In this document: piece by piece, positions 1 to 8,232 of the stretch
How the letters are laid out: every line of letters starts with the position of its first letter
How positions within the stretch are numbered: the stretch's first letter is position 1
Assembly (NCBI GenBank): GCA_900548385.1
Contig: URKJ01000040.1
Span: 1 to 48,187, forward strand
Origin: an uncultured bacterium
GTDB lineage: Bacteria > Verrucomicrobiota > Lentisphaeria > Victivallales > UBA1829
Length of the DNA stretch: 48,187 bases
Reading direction: 5' to 3'
Notes under the pieces: model-generated
What the model was told of the DNA's origin: nothing
Databases searched by the model: none
What the model saw: only the letters and a program-made list of their open reading frames with translations
Made by a program: the position numbers and the translations under genes

Positions 1-1
1 C

Positions 2-64
2 GCCAATTTCAATATGGCGGCGCGTCAGCTTGATGACTGGAAACAGGAAGAACTCAACGCGTAA
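2..64 (+). CDS. 3' end of a gene cut by the window edge
   Basis: An open frame enters from the left edge and reads about 20 codons (ending KQEELNA) to a TAA stop at 62-64. It is too short to assign to a family. The charged, helical ending and the following promoter-bearing intergenic region fit the C-terminus of an upstream gene on the plus strand, but chance cannot be excluded. Confidence 0.4.
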   Translation, partial: ANFNMAARQLDDWKQEELNA

Positions 65-370
65 CAGCCGTTTCTGTATTTCGTTATCCGTTCCATCGCC
101 TTTGCCAGGCGTTTTTAAATTTTTTTTGCACAGAAAATCCGGAAAATTTAATTTTTTTTGCATTTCATCTGTTGACTTTTTTTTGGAACATGCTATAATT
201 AAAACACAAGAGGTAAAACGTTTAGTCTCTTCGGTTTGAGCAACTGAAAACAGACGTTTGAAGGCTTTGGTTGAAACATCCGGCTGTTTTATAAGACAGG
301 GTTTATAGGCTTCCGGTGTTTTGACAGAATATGATAAAAAATTTGTAAACACAAGTGAAAAAGAGGCGAA
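65..370. other. AT-rich intergenic region with promoter
   Basis: About 300 bases without a credible gene. It is clearly more AT-rich than the flanks, with T-runs near 118-190, and holds the consensus promoter at 172-199 followed by a leader of about 165 nt before the ATG at 371. A 69-codon open frame at 30-239 is of low complexity and has no ribosome site, so I do not call it. I see no convincing hairpin or riboswitch in the leader. Confidence 0.6.
172..199 (+). promoter_or_regulatory. Sigma-70-type promoter for the decayed pseudopilin
   Basis: TTGACT at 172-177 and TATAAT at 194-199 with a 16 bp spacer, close to consensus. It would drive the broken pseudopilin at 371 and perhaps the GH130 gene beyond it. 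The promoter has stayed intact although the first gene has decayed. Confidence 0.75.
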
Positions 371-631
371 ATGAAGACAAAAATGTTCACCCTTGTAGAG
401 CTTCTGGTTGTTCCTGTTATTGCAGTATTAATTGGTATTTTACTGCCGGCTCTGAATAAGGCGCGGGAAACGGCATATAGTTCAAATTGTATGTCGAATT
501 TGAAAATGACGGGGACGGTTGTTTTGATGTATGTGTCGGATAACAATGACTATCTGTTTCCAGTGGATACTTCCATGGATTGTCATTGGGCACGGAGGAT
601 TTCGACGATGCTTGGAGAGAAAACCGGTTAA
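371..631 (+). pseudogene. Truncated pseudopilin (prepilin N-terminal domain) remnant
   Basis: The 86-residue product starts with a type IV/II prepilin signature (MFTLVELLVV) followed by a hydrophobic helix and the usual LLPALNKARE step, then YVSDNNDYLFP. Intact relatives in this window run 235-260 residues and end with an H-X9-DG motif; here translation stops soon after residue 80 and that motif is absent. The helix also carries a proline (VVPVIAV) where relatives have isoleucine or alanine. The start is supported by a GAGG-type site ahead of ATG 371. I read it as the 5' remnant of a pseudopilin whose 3' part was lost in a deletion; the next recognisable sequence belongs to a glycosidase. Confidence 0.75.
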
Positions 632-732
632 AGATTACGCGCTTGCTGTTACGGTCAGTGATTATATCGACCTGCGTCTGCTGGATGTTCTGCGCAATCA
701 GTTCCGCGGCAAGCTCCTGTTGAACGGGCGGC

Positions 733-1275
733 TTGATGGATGCTTACGCCCGCAGACAGGAGGCGGTGCTTCCGGCTTATCCCGTGAAGAATAAACTGCA
801 GCTGAAATCCGGTCCGGTTCGGAAAGCCGGGAATCTTTCCGGGAAACTGATTGGACACACGGGTGAGAATACGCCGAATTACTGGATGGTGTCACGCGAG
901 TACACGATTCCCGGCGACATTACGAAGTTCGGCGGAAACAATGAACTGGTTGTGATCGTCCGTAATCTGCGCGACGATGCGGGGATCTGGAAAGCTCCGG
1001 TGGAGATTTCCGGCAGTGCGGCGGGCGTGGCGGAGTTTTCCGGAGGTGGCAAGACCGCCGTTCCATGCGGAGACATGACCAGTCTGATTGCACCGGAACA
1101 GCTGGCGGAGGGAACGGAAATCCTTGCCCGTTTCCATCTTCCGGGCAGCAGAGAACCCAAAGTCGCATTTGTGCGCCAGGGACGTTTCTTCTGGTACTTC
1201 AGCGACCGGGAGTTCTGCAAGGCGAATCCATCCGATCGTCATGTGCTTGATACGGTGCTTGTTCCGCAGAGATAA
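733..1275 (+). pseudogene. C-terminal remnant of a glycosidase (jelly-roll sugar-binding domain)
   Basis: The open frame follows an in-frame stop at 721-723 and has only weak start codons (TTG 733, ATG 736). From about residue 35 the product resembles the galactose-binding-like beta-sandwich found in GH2 and beta-galactosidase-like proteins: SGKLIGHTGE, then NYWMVSREYTIP, NNELVVIVRNLRDD and GIWKAPVEI. The same pattern appears in the last domain of the giant GH2-like protein at 26393-30502. No catalytic domain is present, so this is the tail of a larger enzyme fused by deletion to the pseudopilin remnant upstream. It sits 46 bp ahead of the GH130 gene and was probably in one operon with it. 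Confidence 0.65.
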
Positions 1276-1321
1276 TCCGGAACCGCCATGTTTTATTAAC
1301 GATAATAAAGAAAGAGTTTGT

Positions 1322-2293
1322 ATGGCAAAGATCATCGGGGAGGCTCTCCCCAATCTTCCGTGGCAGGAGCGTCCTGCCGGTAACAGCGATGCGGTTTGGC
1401 GTTACAGCGCCAACCCGGTTATCACCCGCGACGCGATTCCGGGTTCCAACAGCATTTTCAATTCAGCGGCGATTCCGTTTCAGGGAAAGTTTGCCGGAGT
1501 GTTCCGCAGCGACGATACTTCCCGCCGGATGCTGATCCATTCCGGGTTCAGCGATGACGGCATTCACTGGGAACTGGATCCGGAGCCGTTCCGCCTGGTC
1601 GGAGCACCGCGCGGAATCGGGGAATTTGTGTATGGCTACGATCCGCGCGTCTGCCGGATCGACGGTGAATACATTGTGACCTGGTGCAACTGCTATGCCG
1701 GTTTTCCGACGATCGGAATTGCGAAAACGGAGGATTTCCGCACATTCCGTCAACTGGAAAACGCGTTTCTGCCGTTCAACCGCAACGGAGTGCTTTTTCC
1801 GCGGAAGATCAACGGCAAATATATGATGCTGAACCGTCCGAGTGATAACGGCCATACGCCGTTCGGCGATATTTTTCTGAGTCAGAGTCCGGATTTGACC
1901 TACTGGGGCGAGCACCGTCTGGTGATGAAAGCCTCCGCCGGATGGCAGGGAACCAAGATCGGAGCCGGACCGGTCCCGATTGAAACGAGCGAAGGATGGT
2001 TGCTGTTCTATCATGGCGTTCTCACCAGCTGCAACGGATTTGTATACAGCTTCGGAGCTGCGCTGCTTGATCTTGATGAACCGTGGAAAGTCATTGCGCG
2101 CAGCAGACGCTATCTGCTTGCGCCGCGGACTCTGTACGAGTGTGTCGGTGATGTTCCGAATGTTGTGTTTCCGTGTGCCGCTCTGACGGATGCGTCCACC
2201 GGGCGTATTGCGATCTATTACGGCTGTGCCGATACCTGCACGGGGCTTGCATTCACAGTACTTGACGATGTACTGGAGCATATCCGCCGGTAA
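1322..2293 (+). CDS. GH130 family glycoside phosphorylase/hydrolase
   Basis: The 323-residue product has the five-bladed propeller pattern of GH130, whose members phosphorolyse or hydrolyse beta-mannosides. Visible family features are HSGFSDDGIHWE near residue 70, the YDPRV segment with the probable general-acid Asp107, and later repeats such as GEHRLVM and LLFYHGV. There is no signal peptide, so it should act in the cytoplasm on imported oligosaccharides. I place the start at ATG 1322, preceded by an AAAGAAAG stretch, rather than an upstream in-frame ATG inside the glycosidase remnant. Substrate (mannosyl-glucose, mannobiose or mannosyl-GlcNAc) cannot be told from sequence alone. A strong hairpin follows the stop. 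Confidence 0.85.
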   Translation: MAKIIGEALPNLPWQERPAGNSDAVWRYSANPVITRDAIPGSNSIFNSAAIPFQGKFAGVFRSDDTSRRMLIHSGFSDDGIHWELDPEPFRLVGAPRGIGEFVYGYDPRVCRIDGEYIVTWCNCYAGFPTIGIAKTEDFRTFRQLENAFLPFNRNGVLFPRKINGKYMMLNRPSDNGHTPFGDIFLSQSPDLTYWGEHRLVMKASAGWQGTKIGAGPVPIETSEGWLLFYHGVLTSCNGFVYSFGAALLDLDEPWKVIARSRRYLLAPRTLYECVGDVPNVVFPCAALTDASTGRIAIYYGCADTCTGLAFTVLDDVLEHIRR

Positions 2294-2300
2294 AAGAATA

Positions 2301-2335
2301 CCCCTTTCCGGCATGGAACCGTGTCCGGAAAGGGG
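2301..2335. terminator. Bidirectional hairpin between convergent genes
   Basis: CCCCTTTCCGG at 2301-2311 pairs perfectly with CCGGAAAGGGG at 2325-2335 across a 13-base loop. It lies between the convergent ends of the GH130 gene and the dehydrogenase. No strong T-run follows on either side, so its efficiency is uncertain. Confidence 0.75.
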
Positions 2336-2345
2336 TGGATGTTTA

Positions 2346-3269
2346 TCAGTTGCGCCAGTCGATGACGTAACAGATATGATTGTCCGGATCGGCGGCAAGA
2401 TTGTTGTAAGCTGCCGATAATGTGTCGGGATCGGGCTTGAGAATGCCGGTCAGAAGCGGTTTCAGCTCATAGCTGCCGCGGGAGATCCAGTTGATTCCGC
2501 GCAGGATGTTGCGTTCTGTCAGCGGCATGGGATTCAGCATTTCCCATCCGGAGACGAAGCGGATTCCGCGCTGCCAGCTCAGGTTCAGGAACTCCTGACT
2601 GTCCAGTGTGCCGGGCTTGACGATGCCGACCATGCTGCAGGTCCCGCCGTTTTTCAGAGCATGTCCCGATGCGAGCAGAGTCGACGGGGCGGAAACGGTG
2701 TCGATGACCAGTTCAAATTCGTTCCGGAGTGCGGCGAATTCTTCCGGTGTTCCGGTTTCCGCGATGCCGCAGCGGTTTGCAAGTCTGCGGCGTGCTTCCG
2801 ATGGATCAATGCCAAGCACGCGGCAGCCGAAGTTACGGGCTGTCTGAGCCGCCAGATTGCCCACCGGACCGAGTCCGATCACCGCCACGCGTTCCGGCAG
2901 GATGTCCACATTGTTGAACGGATGCATTCCGATGTTGATAAAACGGAGAAAACCCGCATATTCCGCCGGAAACTCTTCCGGCAGGGGAATCAGCAGGGAA
3001 TCCGGGCTCAGGGCGCGGAGATTGCAGTGTGCCGCTTCGCTCTCTTTCATGCTTGGAAATACGAAAACGCGGCTTCCGTCGTCTTTACGGCCGACCATGA
3101 TGTAGCCGGGTTTGCGTTCGCCGCCTTCGCGGATGCAGAACAGTTCGGTTCCGGGGCTGATCGTGGAATACTCCATGGTCAGCCGTGTCCAGCCGGCGGG
3201 GACGGTGAATTCTTCTTCCGAGAAATAAACGTTGTCAAAACCGTTGAATGTCAGAGTTTTCCGGATCAT
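2346..3269 (-). CDS. Zinc-independent MDR-type dehydrogenase
   Basis: The 307-residue product belongs to the medium-chain dehydrogenase/reductase superfamily. The N-terminal GroES-like part contains YSTISPGTEL, and the nucleotide-binding Rossmann part begins near residue 130 with VAVIGLGPVG followed by GIDPSEARR. The Cys/His/Glu ligands of the catalytic zinc in alcohol dehydrogenases are not evident, and the protein is somewhat short (usual 340-360), so it resembles the zinc-less branch associated with Gfo/Idh partners. Its start lies 3 bp after the stop of the Gfo/Idh/MocA gene upstream, indicating one operon. A joint role in sugar or cyclitol oxidation is likely but not proven. Confidence 0.8.
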   Translation of the reverse strand: MIRKTLTFNGFDNVYFSEEEFTVPAGWTRLTMEYSTISPGTELFCIREGGERKPGYIMVGRKDDGSRVFVFPSMKESEAAHCNLRALSPDSLLIPLPEEFPAEYAGFLRFINIGMHPFNNVDILPERVAVIGLGPVGNLAAQTARNFGCRVLGIDPSEARRRLANRCGIAETGTPEEFAALRNEFELVIDTVSAPSTLLASGHALKNGGTCSMVGIVKPGTLDSQEFLNLSWQRGIRFVSGWEMLNPMPLTERNILRGINWISRGSYELKPLLTGILKPDPDTLSAAYNNLAADPDNHICYVIDWRN

Positions 3270-3272
3270 GAT

Positions 3273-4289
3273 TCAGTTTCCTTTGTTGAATTGGCGGCGT
3301 ACGGTGTCAAGGATCTGCATGGTTTTTCTGCCGTCTTCCAGAGTGGTGAGTCCGGGCTTCTGGGAGCCGGAACGGACGCAGCCACAGAAATATTTGAGTT
3401 CGGTTTCATATCCCATTTTAACGTTGTTTGCTCCGAAGTGGGCGAACTGCCAGTGACGGGCGTTGCCGTTTTCACTGGGAGTGGACGGGTAATAGTCCAG
3501 CGACTGGAATGCGTCGGTGAAGATCATGGAGCGGTTGTTGTAGAACAGTTCGGTTTCAAATTTGAGATTGCCGTAGCCGGGGGCGACAAACGTATGAAGG
3601 AGCGCGTTCATGCGGCGGTTGTCCGTATCGGTCAGCCGGATGTCGACAAGGAGGTTTTCGCCGGAAAACCGGATTTCGGAGTCGATCGCTGCGATTTCGC
3701 CGAGGAACGATGCCGCGAGATTGACAGGGTGGACCGCCTGAACCATCAGGTAACGCCAGAGAAATGACTGGTCGTCAAGTCCCGGCATACCGTATATTTC
3801 ATCGGAACGGTAAGGGCCGCTGGTAAAATATTTCACGGTGCCGTAATTGAGACCTCCGAGCTCGTTTTCCGCTTCGATCCGTGCGATTTCCCGGACTACG
3901 GCACTGTGGCGCATCATGAAGCCGACCTGCCCGAAGACGCCGTTTTTCCTTGCCGCGTTACAGAGTTCTTCCGCCTGCTGCGGATTTTCTCCGCATGGCT
4001 TTTCCATGTAAAACGGAATTTTGCGGTCCGCGCAGAAGAGTCCGGCTTCGTAATGGAGACGCGGCGGACCGATGATGATGACCGCATCGGGCTGTTCCGT
4101 GAGAATCATTTCCTTGTAATCGGTGTAAGCGCGGTTTGCTCCGTGCCGTTTGCGGTTTTCCTCCGCCTGGGTTGCATCAAGAGCGCAGACCGCCTGAAGG
4201 GTGGTGCCCGGGCAGTTTGCAAGGCTGGGGTAGACGAAGCGGTTTGCATGGTCGCCGCAGCCGATAAAGCAGATGTTGAGATTTTTCAT
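3273..4289 (-). CDS. Gfo/Idh/MocA family oxidoreductase
   Basis: The 338-residue product starts with a Rossmann fold (CFIGCGDHANR at residues 7-17), has the family EKP motif at residues 96-98 followed by CGEN, and carries QAVHPVN around the catalytic His of the C-terminal domain. Such enzymes oxidise or reduce sugars and inositols with NAD(P). No secretion signal is visible, so it is cytoplasmic. An AAGGGA ribosome site precedes the ATG at 4289. It is the first gene of a two-gene operon with the MDR dehydrogenase and is divergent from an AraC regulator, which is the natural candidate to control it. Confidence 0.9.
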   Translation of the reverse strand: MKNLNICFIGCGDHANRFVYPSLANCPGTTLQAVCALDATQAEENRKRHGANRAYTDYKEMILTEQPDAVIIIGPPRLHYEAGLFCADRKIPFYMEKPCGENPQQAEELCNAARKNGVFGQVGFMMRHSAVVREIARIEAENELGGLNYGTVKYFTSGPYRSDEIYGMPGLDDQSFLWRYLMVQAVHPVNLAASFLGEIAAIDSEIRFSGENLLVDIRLTDTDNRRMNALLHTFVAPGYGNLKFETELFYNNRSMIFTDAFQSLDYYPSTPSENGNARHWQFAHFGANNVKMGYETELKYFCGCVRSGSQKPGLTTLEDGRKTMQILDTVRRQFNKGN

Positions 4290-4308
4290 ACGGTGTCCCT
4301 TTCGTTTG

Positions 4309-4337
4309 TTGACTTCTGTTAGTATACATGATATAGT
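4309..4337 (+). promoter_or_regulatory. Promoter of the AraC gene
   Basis: TTGACT at 4309-4314 and TATAGT at 4332-4337, spacer 17 bp. It lies in the short region between the divergent oxidoreductase operon and the AraC gene, so the minus-strand promoter must overlap or abut it, a layout that suits reciprocal control. Confidence 0.7.
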
Positions 4338-4387
4338 ATTCCCTGTAAATAGAAAAAACGTTTGATATGGTGGAGAAAACCGTTATA

Positions 4388-5209
4388 ATGAGACTGCTGG
4401 TCCGTCCGCATCTGATTGATATTGACACCGGTCATCCGCCGGGATTCCGGTTTGAGCGTCCGGCTGGGGACGGCGCGTTTCTGCTGATGTGTTTCCGTAC
4501 GCCTGCGCTGATCCGGACGGAGCGGGACGTCGAACGTGCGGAGCCGGGAGATGTGATTCTGCATGCGCCGGGTTTCCCGCTGTATCATACGGCGTGTTCC
4601 GGTTGTTCCGACGGTCTCCGCAATGACTGGGTGTATCTGGAACGGGAGGGCATGGAAACGCTGCTGCGCGATGTGCCGCTTCCGCTGAACGCTCTGCTCC
4701 GGACCGGTTCGCCGGGTGTGATGGCGCCGTTTTTGCAGACGGTCCGTGCCGAGCTGAGCCGTGAGGATGAGTTTTCCATCCGGATTTTGGAGAATACGGT
4801 GTTCGGTATGCTGGCGGCGGTCCGCCGGAGCGCGGAAGAGTTCATGCGGCAGGAACGGGATATGACTTCGTCGGAACGGGCTTGCTATGCGGCGTTTGTG
4901 CGTTTGCGGGAAGCGATGCTGGAGTCTCCGGAAAACGATATTCCGGTTCGCCGTCTTGCCGCGCAGGTTCATTTGAGCGCGGAACGTTTTTCGGTGCTGT
5001 ACCGGAGATTTTTCCATGCGACGCCGCATGCGGAACTGATCGGCGCACGTCTGCTGAAAGCCCGGCGTCTGCTGCATACGACGGAGTTGTCTCAGAAAGA
5101 GATTGCCGATCTCTGCGGTTGGGGGGATTCCCATTATTTTTCCCGGATTTTCCGGGAAAAAACCGGTGTCACGCCTACAGAATTCCGCCGGAGGCCGATA
5201 CGCTATTGA
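4388..5209 (+). CDS. AraC-family transcriptional regulator
   Basis: The 273-residue product has an N-terminal cupin-like sensing part and a C-terminal double helix-turn-helix. In the latter, VRRLAAQVHLSAERFSVLYR forms the first HTH and the second includes SQKEIADLCGWGDSHYFSRI and ends with FREKTGVTPTEFRRR, the classic AraC signature. I prefer ATG 4388, 12 bases after a GGTGGAG site, over in-frame ATG 4367, which lacks a ribosome site. It is divergent from the dehydrogenase/Gfo-Idh pair and is probably their activator, responding to a sugar ligand. Confidence 0.85.
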   Translation: MRLLVRPHLIDIDTGHPPGFRFERPAGDGAFLLMCFRTPALIRTERDVERAEPGDVILHAPGFPLYHTACSGCSDGLRNDWVYLEREGMETLLRDVPLPLNALLRTGSPGVMAPFLQTVRAELSREDEFSIRILENTVFGMLAAVRRSAEEFMRQERDMTSSERACYAAFVRLREAMLESPENDIPVRRLAAQVHLSAERFSVLYRRFFHATPHAELIGARLLKARRLLHTTELSQKEIADLCGWGDSHYFSRIFREKTGVTPTEFRRRPIRY

Positions 5210-5233
5210 TTATTCGCAAATCCATGATATATT
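5206..5233 (+). promoter_or_regulatory. Probable panD promoter
   Basis: TTGATT at 5206-5211 and TATATT at 5228-5233 with a 16 bp spacer; the -35 overlaps the end of the AraC gene. The short leader carries a GGAG site at 5254-5257. Confidence 0.5.
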
Positions 5234-5266
5234 ATGATGCTGATAAATTTTATGGAGACTGATGAA

Positions 5267-5647
5267 ATGCAGCTGCAACTGATCAAAGGAAAAATCCACC
5301 GGGCAAGACTGACCCATTGCGATCTCGATTACGAGGGAAGTCTTGAGATTGATATTGACTTTCTGAAGAAAGCGGAAATACTTCCGTATGAGAAAATTCT
5401 CGTTGTCAACGCGACGAACGGGGAACGGCTTGAAACGTATGCGATTCCCGGAGCGGCGGGCTCCAAAGTGTTCCGTCTCAACGGAGCGGCTGCGCACAAG
5501 GGAAATATCGGAGATATCGTCACCATTATGGCGTTCGGGATCCTCGACGAGCGGGAAGCTGCCGGTTTTGAGCCGAAAGTCATCGTTCTGAATGAGAATA
5601 ACGATATAATCGCCTGCCGCCGCGGAAGGACTCCGGTCGCGGAGTGA
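5267..5647 (+). CDS. panD: Aspartate 1-decarboxylase (pyruvoyl-dependent)
   Basis: PanD makes beta-alanine from L-aspartate for pantothenate and coenzyme A. The 126-residue product matches the family length. It shows the self-cleavage site Gly24-Ser25 in DYEGSLEID, where Ser25 becomes the pyruvoyl group, the conserved Lys9/His11 stretch KGKIHRA, the NATNGERLETYAI segment with the catalytic Tyr, and LNGAAAHKGNIGD. Start 5267 is chosen because GGAG lies 9 bases upstream and it gives the canonical Gly24-Ser25 numbering. An EamA transporter gene follows after 7 bp. No other pantothenate genes are in the window. Confidence 0.95.
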   Translation: MQLQLIKGKIHRARLTHCDLDYEGSLEIDIDFLKKAEILPYEKILVVNATNGERLETYAIPGAAGSKVFRLNGAAAHKGNIGDIVTIMAFGILDEREAAGFEPKVIVLNENNDIIACRRGRTPVAE

Positions 5648-5654
5648 TTCCGTC

Positions 5655-6068
5655 ATGTGGAAATACTACGCCCTGCTTTCCGCGTTTTTTGCCGCTCTGA
5701 CCGCGGTTCTTGCAAAGGTCGGGGTTTCAGGGATCAATTCCAATCTCGCAACCGCTATCCGCACAACGGTGGTTCTCGTTCTTTCATGGGGCATTGTGCT
5801 TGCGGGCGGGAATGGAAAACAGATTGCCGGGCTGACGTGGAAACCGGTGCTGTTTCTTGTCCTCTCCGGAATCGCAACGGGGCTTTCATGGCTCTGTTAT
5901 TTCAAGGCTCTGGAGCTGGGCGATGTTTCCAAAGTCGCTCCGATTGATAAACTGAGCGTTGTTTTTGCCATGATTCTGGCGTTTCTGTTTCTCCGGGAAC
6001 CTGTCAGTGCCCAGGTTCTTGCAGGCGGATGTCTGATCCTGCTCGGTTCCCTTGTGATTCTCTGGTGA
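5655..6068 (+). CDS. Half-size EamA/DMT-family membrane transporter
   Basis: The 137-residue hydrophobic product has about five membrane helices and one EamA repeat, including GLSWLCYFKALELGDVSKV and the VFAMILAFLFLREPV stretch typical of the drug/metabolite transporter superfamily. Full-size members carry two such repeats (about 300 residues); single-repeat members of about 140 residues exist and are thought to dimerise. It sits 7 bp after panD and is likely co-transcribed. Substrate is unknown. It ends 3 bp from a convergent gene, so the two transcripts must overlap. Confidence 0.8.
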   Translation: MWKYYALLSAFFAALTAVLAKVGVSGINSNLATAIRTTVVLVLSWGIVLAGGNGKQIAGLTWKPVLFLVLSGIATGLSWLCYFKALELGDVSKVAPIDKLSVVFAMILAFLFLREPVSAQVLAGGCLILLGSLVILW

Positions 6069-6071
6069 GCT

Positions 6072-6683
6072 TTATTTTACCGCGTTGAAAGCGGAACATA
6101 CCGCTTTGATGAATGAACCGGCGGGGTTGCCGTCTTTCGGCGCATAGGGAGAAGTGGAGATACGCAGCTTGATGATCTTATCCCGGAACGGAAATACCGC
6201 CAGCTCGGAATTGCGGAAATCTCCGGCAATATTGATCCGGAATGCGGCGGTGTGTCCTGCAATATTCGGCGGAACGTTCAAAGTTGCTTCCCGCTGGGGG
6301 ATGACCTCCGAAACCTGTTTACTTTTTTGCGGAAGCCGGAGAATCGCATGGCGGATCGAGTCAAAATGCACCCGTGCCGAATCCGCGGAAACAGTCCGGC
6401 CGGACCCCGTCAGCGAATAGATGTAAATATCCGCACTGCATCCGTCGGAATCCGCATAACGGATCACGGTTCCGATCAGTGGATTGAAGTTCCGGACGAC
6501 TTCCGTTTTGCGGAATGCTCCGATCCGTGCGGGAAGAGTGACGCCGGTTTCTTCATCCAGATAGCTTTCCTGCGCCGGACGCCGTTCGTACAGGGTTCCG
6601 CCCTGTTCCGCCGGAGTACCGGGAACAGGGAACGGAAGCAGTACGGCGAGCAGGAGATACGGCAGACGGCGCATAGCGGTCAT
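6072..6683 (-). CDS. Secreted protein of unknown function downstream of argH
   Basis: The 203-residue product begins with a typical signal peptide (two Arg, then LPYLLLAVLLPFPV) and a probable cleavage near residue 25. I do not recognise the mature domain; it contains ETGVTLPARIGAF and alternating beta-strand-like segments, with Cys81 and Cys196 the only cysteines of the mature part. The start ATG overlaps the argH stop as ATGA, so it is translationally coupled to argH. A second start, MRRLPY at 6674, is possible. Envelope location is inferred from the signal peptide. Confidence 0.7.
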   Translation of the reverse strand: MTAMRRLPYLLLAVLLPFPVPGTPAEQGGTLYERRPAQESYLDEETGVTLPARIGAFRKTEVVRNFNPLIGTVIRYADSDGCSADIYIYSLTGSGRTVSADSARVHFDSIRHAILRLPQKSKQVSEVIPQREATLNVPPNIAGHTAAFRINIAGDFRNSELAVFPFRDKIIKLRISTSPYAPKDGNPAGSFIKAVCSAFNAVK

Positions 6684-8053
6684 TCTCCGAGTTTTTTATG
6701 CCAAAATGTGAGTTGGGAGGCGACCTGATCATATCCGGTCCCGCCGTAGGATTTGCGCAGGGTCACGGCTGAAACGGGGGAGAACAGTTGAAGCATCGCC
6801 CCGTCCGCTTCCGGGATGACCGACTGCATTTCTTCCAGAGAAAGCGCGTTCATCGCCTTGTCGGTTTCCGCGCAGTATTTGACCAGAGCGCCGACTTTGT
6901 GGTGAGCGTGACGGAACGGCACCCCCTTGCGGACCAGTGCTTCCGCGAGATCGGTCGCCATCAGTCCGGGATCGGAAGCCGCTTCCAGCATCCGTTCGGG
7001 TTTGGTCTTCATCGTTGCGATCATCGGCGGATAGACGGACAGAATTCCTTTGGCGGTGTCGATGGAATCGAAAAGAGGCTCCTTGTCTTCCTGCAGATCG
7101 CGGTTGTAAGTCATGGGCAGCCCTTTGCAGATCGTCAGCATGGCGGTCAGGTTGCCGTACATGCGTCCGGTCTTGCCGCGCGAGATTTCGGCGATGTCGG
7201 GATTTTTCTTCTGCGGCATCAGGCTGGAACCGGTGCAGAACGCATCGGAAAGTTCGATGAACTGGAATTCCTGTGACATCCAGAGAATAATGTCTTCCGA
7301 GAGCCGCGAGATATGCATGGAGAAGATCGCGAGCGCGGAGAGCAGTTCACAGGCGAAATCGCGGTCGGCAACGGAATCCATGCTGTTGCGGGTGCAGGCT
7401 GGGAAATCAAGCGTTTTACAGACGAATTCGCGGTCGATGGGAAGAGTCGATCCCGCGAGAGCTCCGGAGCCGAGCGGCATCACGTTGAGACGTGTCCGGC
7501 AGTCGGTCAGACGACCGATGTCGCGGTCGAACTGCTCCACATAAGCGAGCAGGTGGTGTGCGAAGAGCACCGGCTGTGCGTGCTGGAGATGGGTGAAGCC
7601 GGGGAGGATCGTGGTTTTATTGGCTTCCGCCTGACCGAGCAGGGCCCGTTGAAGATTGCGGATTCCTTCCACGATTTCCAGGACCTCGTCACGCAGGTAG
7701 AGACGGGTGTCGAGTGCGACCTGATCGTTCCGGCTGCGCGCACTGTGGACGCGTGCGCCTTCGTCGCCGAGAAGACGGATCAGCTCCGTTTCGATATGCA
7801 TGTGAATATCTTCGAGTGCAACATCGTATTTGACTTTTCCCTCTTCGATCATCTTCTGCACGTCGTCGAGTTTGGCGATGATCTCTTCCGCGGATTTCCG
7901 GGGAATGATTCCGGTGGCTCCCAGCATGGCGGCATGTGCTTTGCTGCCCATGATGTCGTGTTTATACAACCGTTTGTCGAATGAAATCGACTCCGTGAAA
8001 TCCTGTACGCTTTTTGCTGCTCCTTCGGAAAATCTTCCGCCCCACAGTGCCAT
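6680..8053 (-). CDS. argH: Argininosuccinate lyase
   Basis: ArgH splits argininosuccinate into arginine and fumarate, the last step of arginine synthesis. The 457-residue product has the family signature GSSLMPQKKNPD, beginning at residue 275, with the catalytic serine loop. Other conserved pieces are SRNDQVALDTRLY, THLQHAQPV and LSEDIILW. The start MALWGGRF at 8053 is chosen because GGAG precedes it and because this is the canonical N-terminus; upstream in-frame codons have no homology. It shares a four-base stop/start overlap with a secreted protein gene downstream. It is cytoplasmic and probably homotetrameric. Confidence 0.97.
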   Translation of the reverse strand: MALWGGRFSEGAAKSVQDFTESISFDKRLYKHDIMGSKAHAAMLGATGIIPRKSAEEIIAKLDDVQKMIEEGKVKYDVALEDIHMHIETELIRLLGDEGARVHSARSRNDQVALDTRLYLRDEVLEIVEGIRNLQRALLGQAEANKTTILPGFTHLQHAQPVLFAHHLLAYVEQFDRDIGRLTDCRTRLNVMPLGSGALAGSTLPIDREFVCKTLDFPACTRNSMDSVADRDFACELLSALAIFSMHISRLSEDIILWMSQEFQFIELSDAFCTGSSLMPQKKNPDIAEISRGKTGRMYGNLTAMLTICKGLPMTYNRDLQEDKEPLFDSIDTAKGILSVYPPMIATMKTKPERMLEAASDPGLMATDLAEALVRKGVPFRHAHHKVGALVKYCAETDKAMNALSLEEMQSVIPEADGAMLQLFSPVSAVTLRKSYGGTGYDQVASQLTFWHKKLGE

Positions 8054-8098
8054 AGCCGTTCTCCTTCTCAAAAATATTGTTCGTTTGCCTCGTGAAAT

Positions 8099-8126
8099 AA
8101 TATAGCACATGGTCGCGGAAAAACAA
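8099..8126 (-). promoter_or_regulatory. Probable argH promoter
   Basis: On the minus strand TTGTTT (8126-8121) and TATATT (8104-8099) are separated by 16 bp. No ARG-box-like palindrome is evident by eye. Confidence 0.5.
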
Positions 8127-8232
8127 CGGCTTTTTTGCGCGGAAACGAAATTGCATGGCCGCCGCAGCACCGTCCGGAGCACTGCGGTATTGCATGTTTT
8201 AAAGAAAAAATTGCGTCAAAACAGCAAAAATA

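Noticed and set aside
30..239. A 69-codon open frame in the AT-rich left end
   Set aside because: Phe/Ser-rich low-complexity product, no ribosome site, and it overlaps both the upstream gene tail and the promoter.
2661..3767. A 368-codon plus-strand frame across the two oxidoreductase genes
   Set aside because: It spans two genes with clear family motifs on the other strand and has no start signal or recognisable domain.
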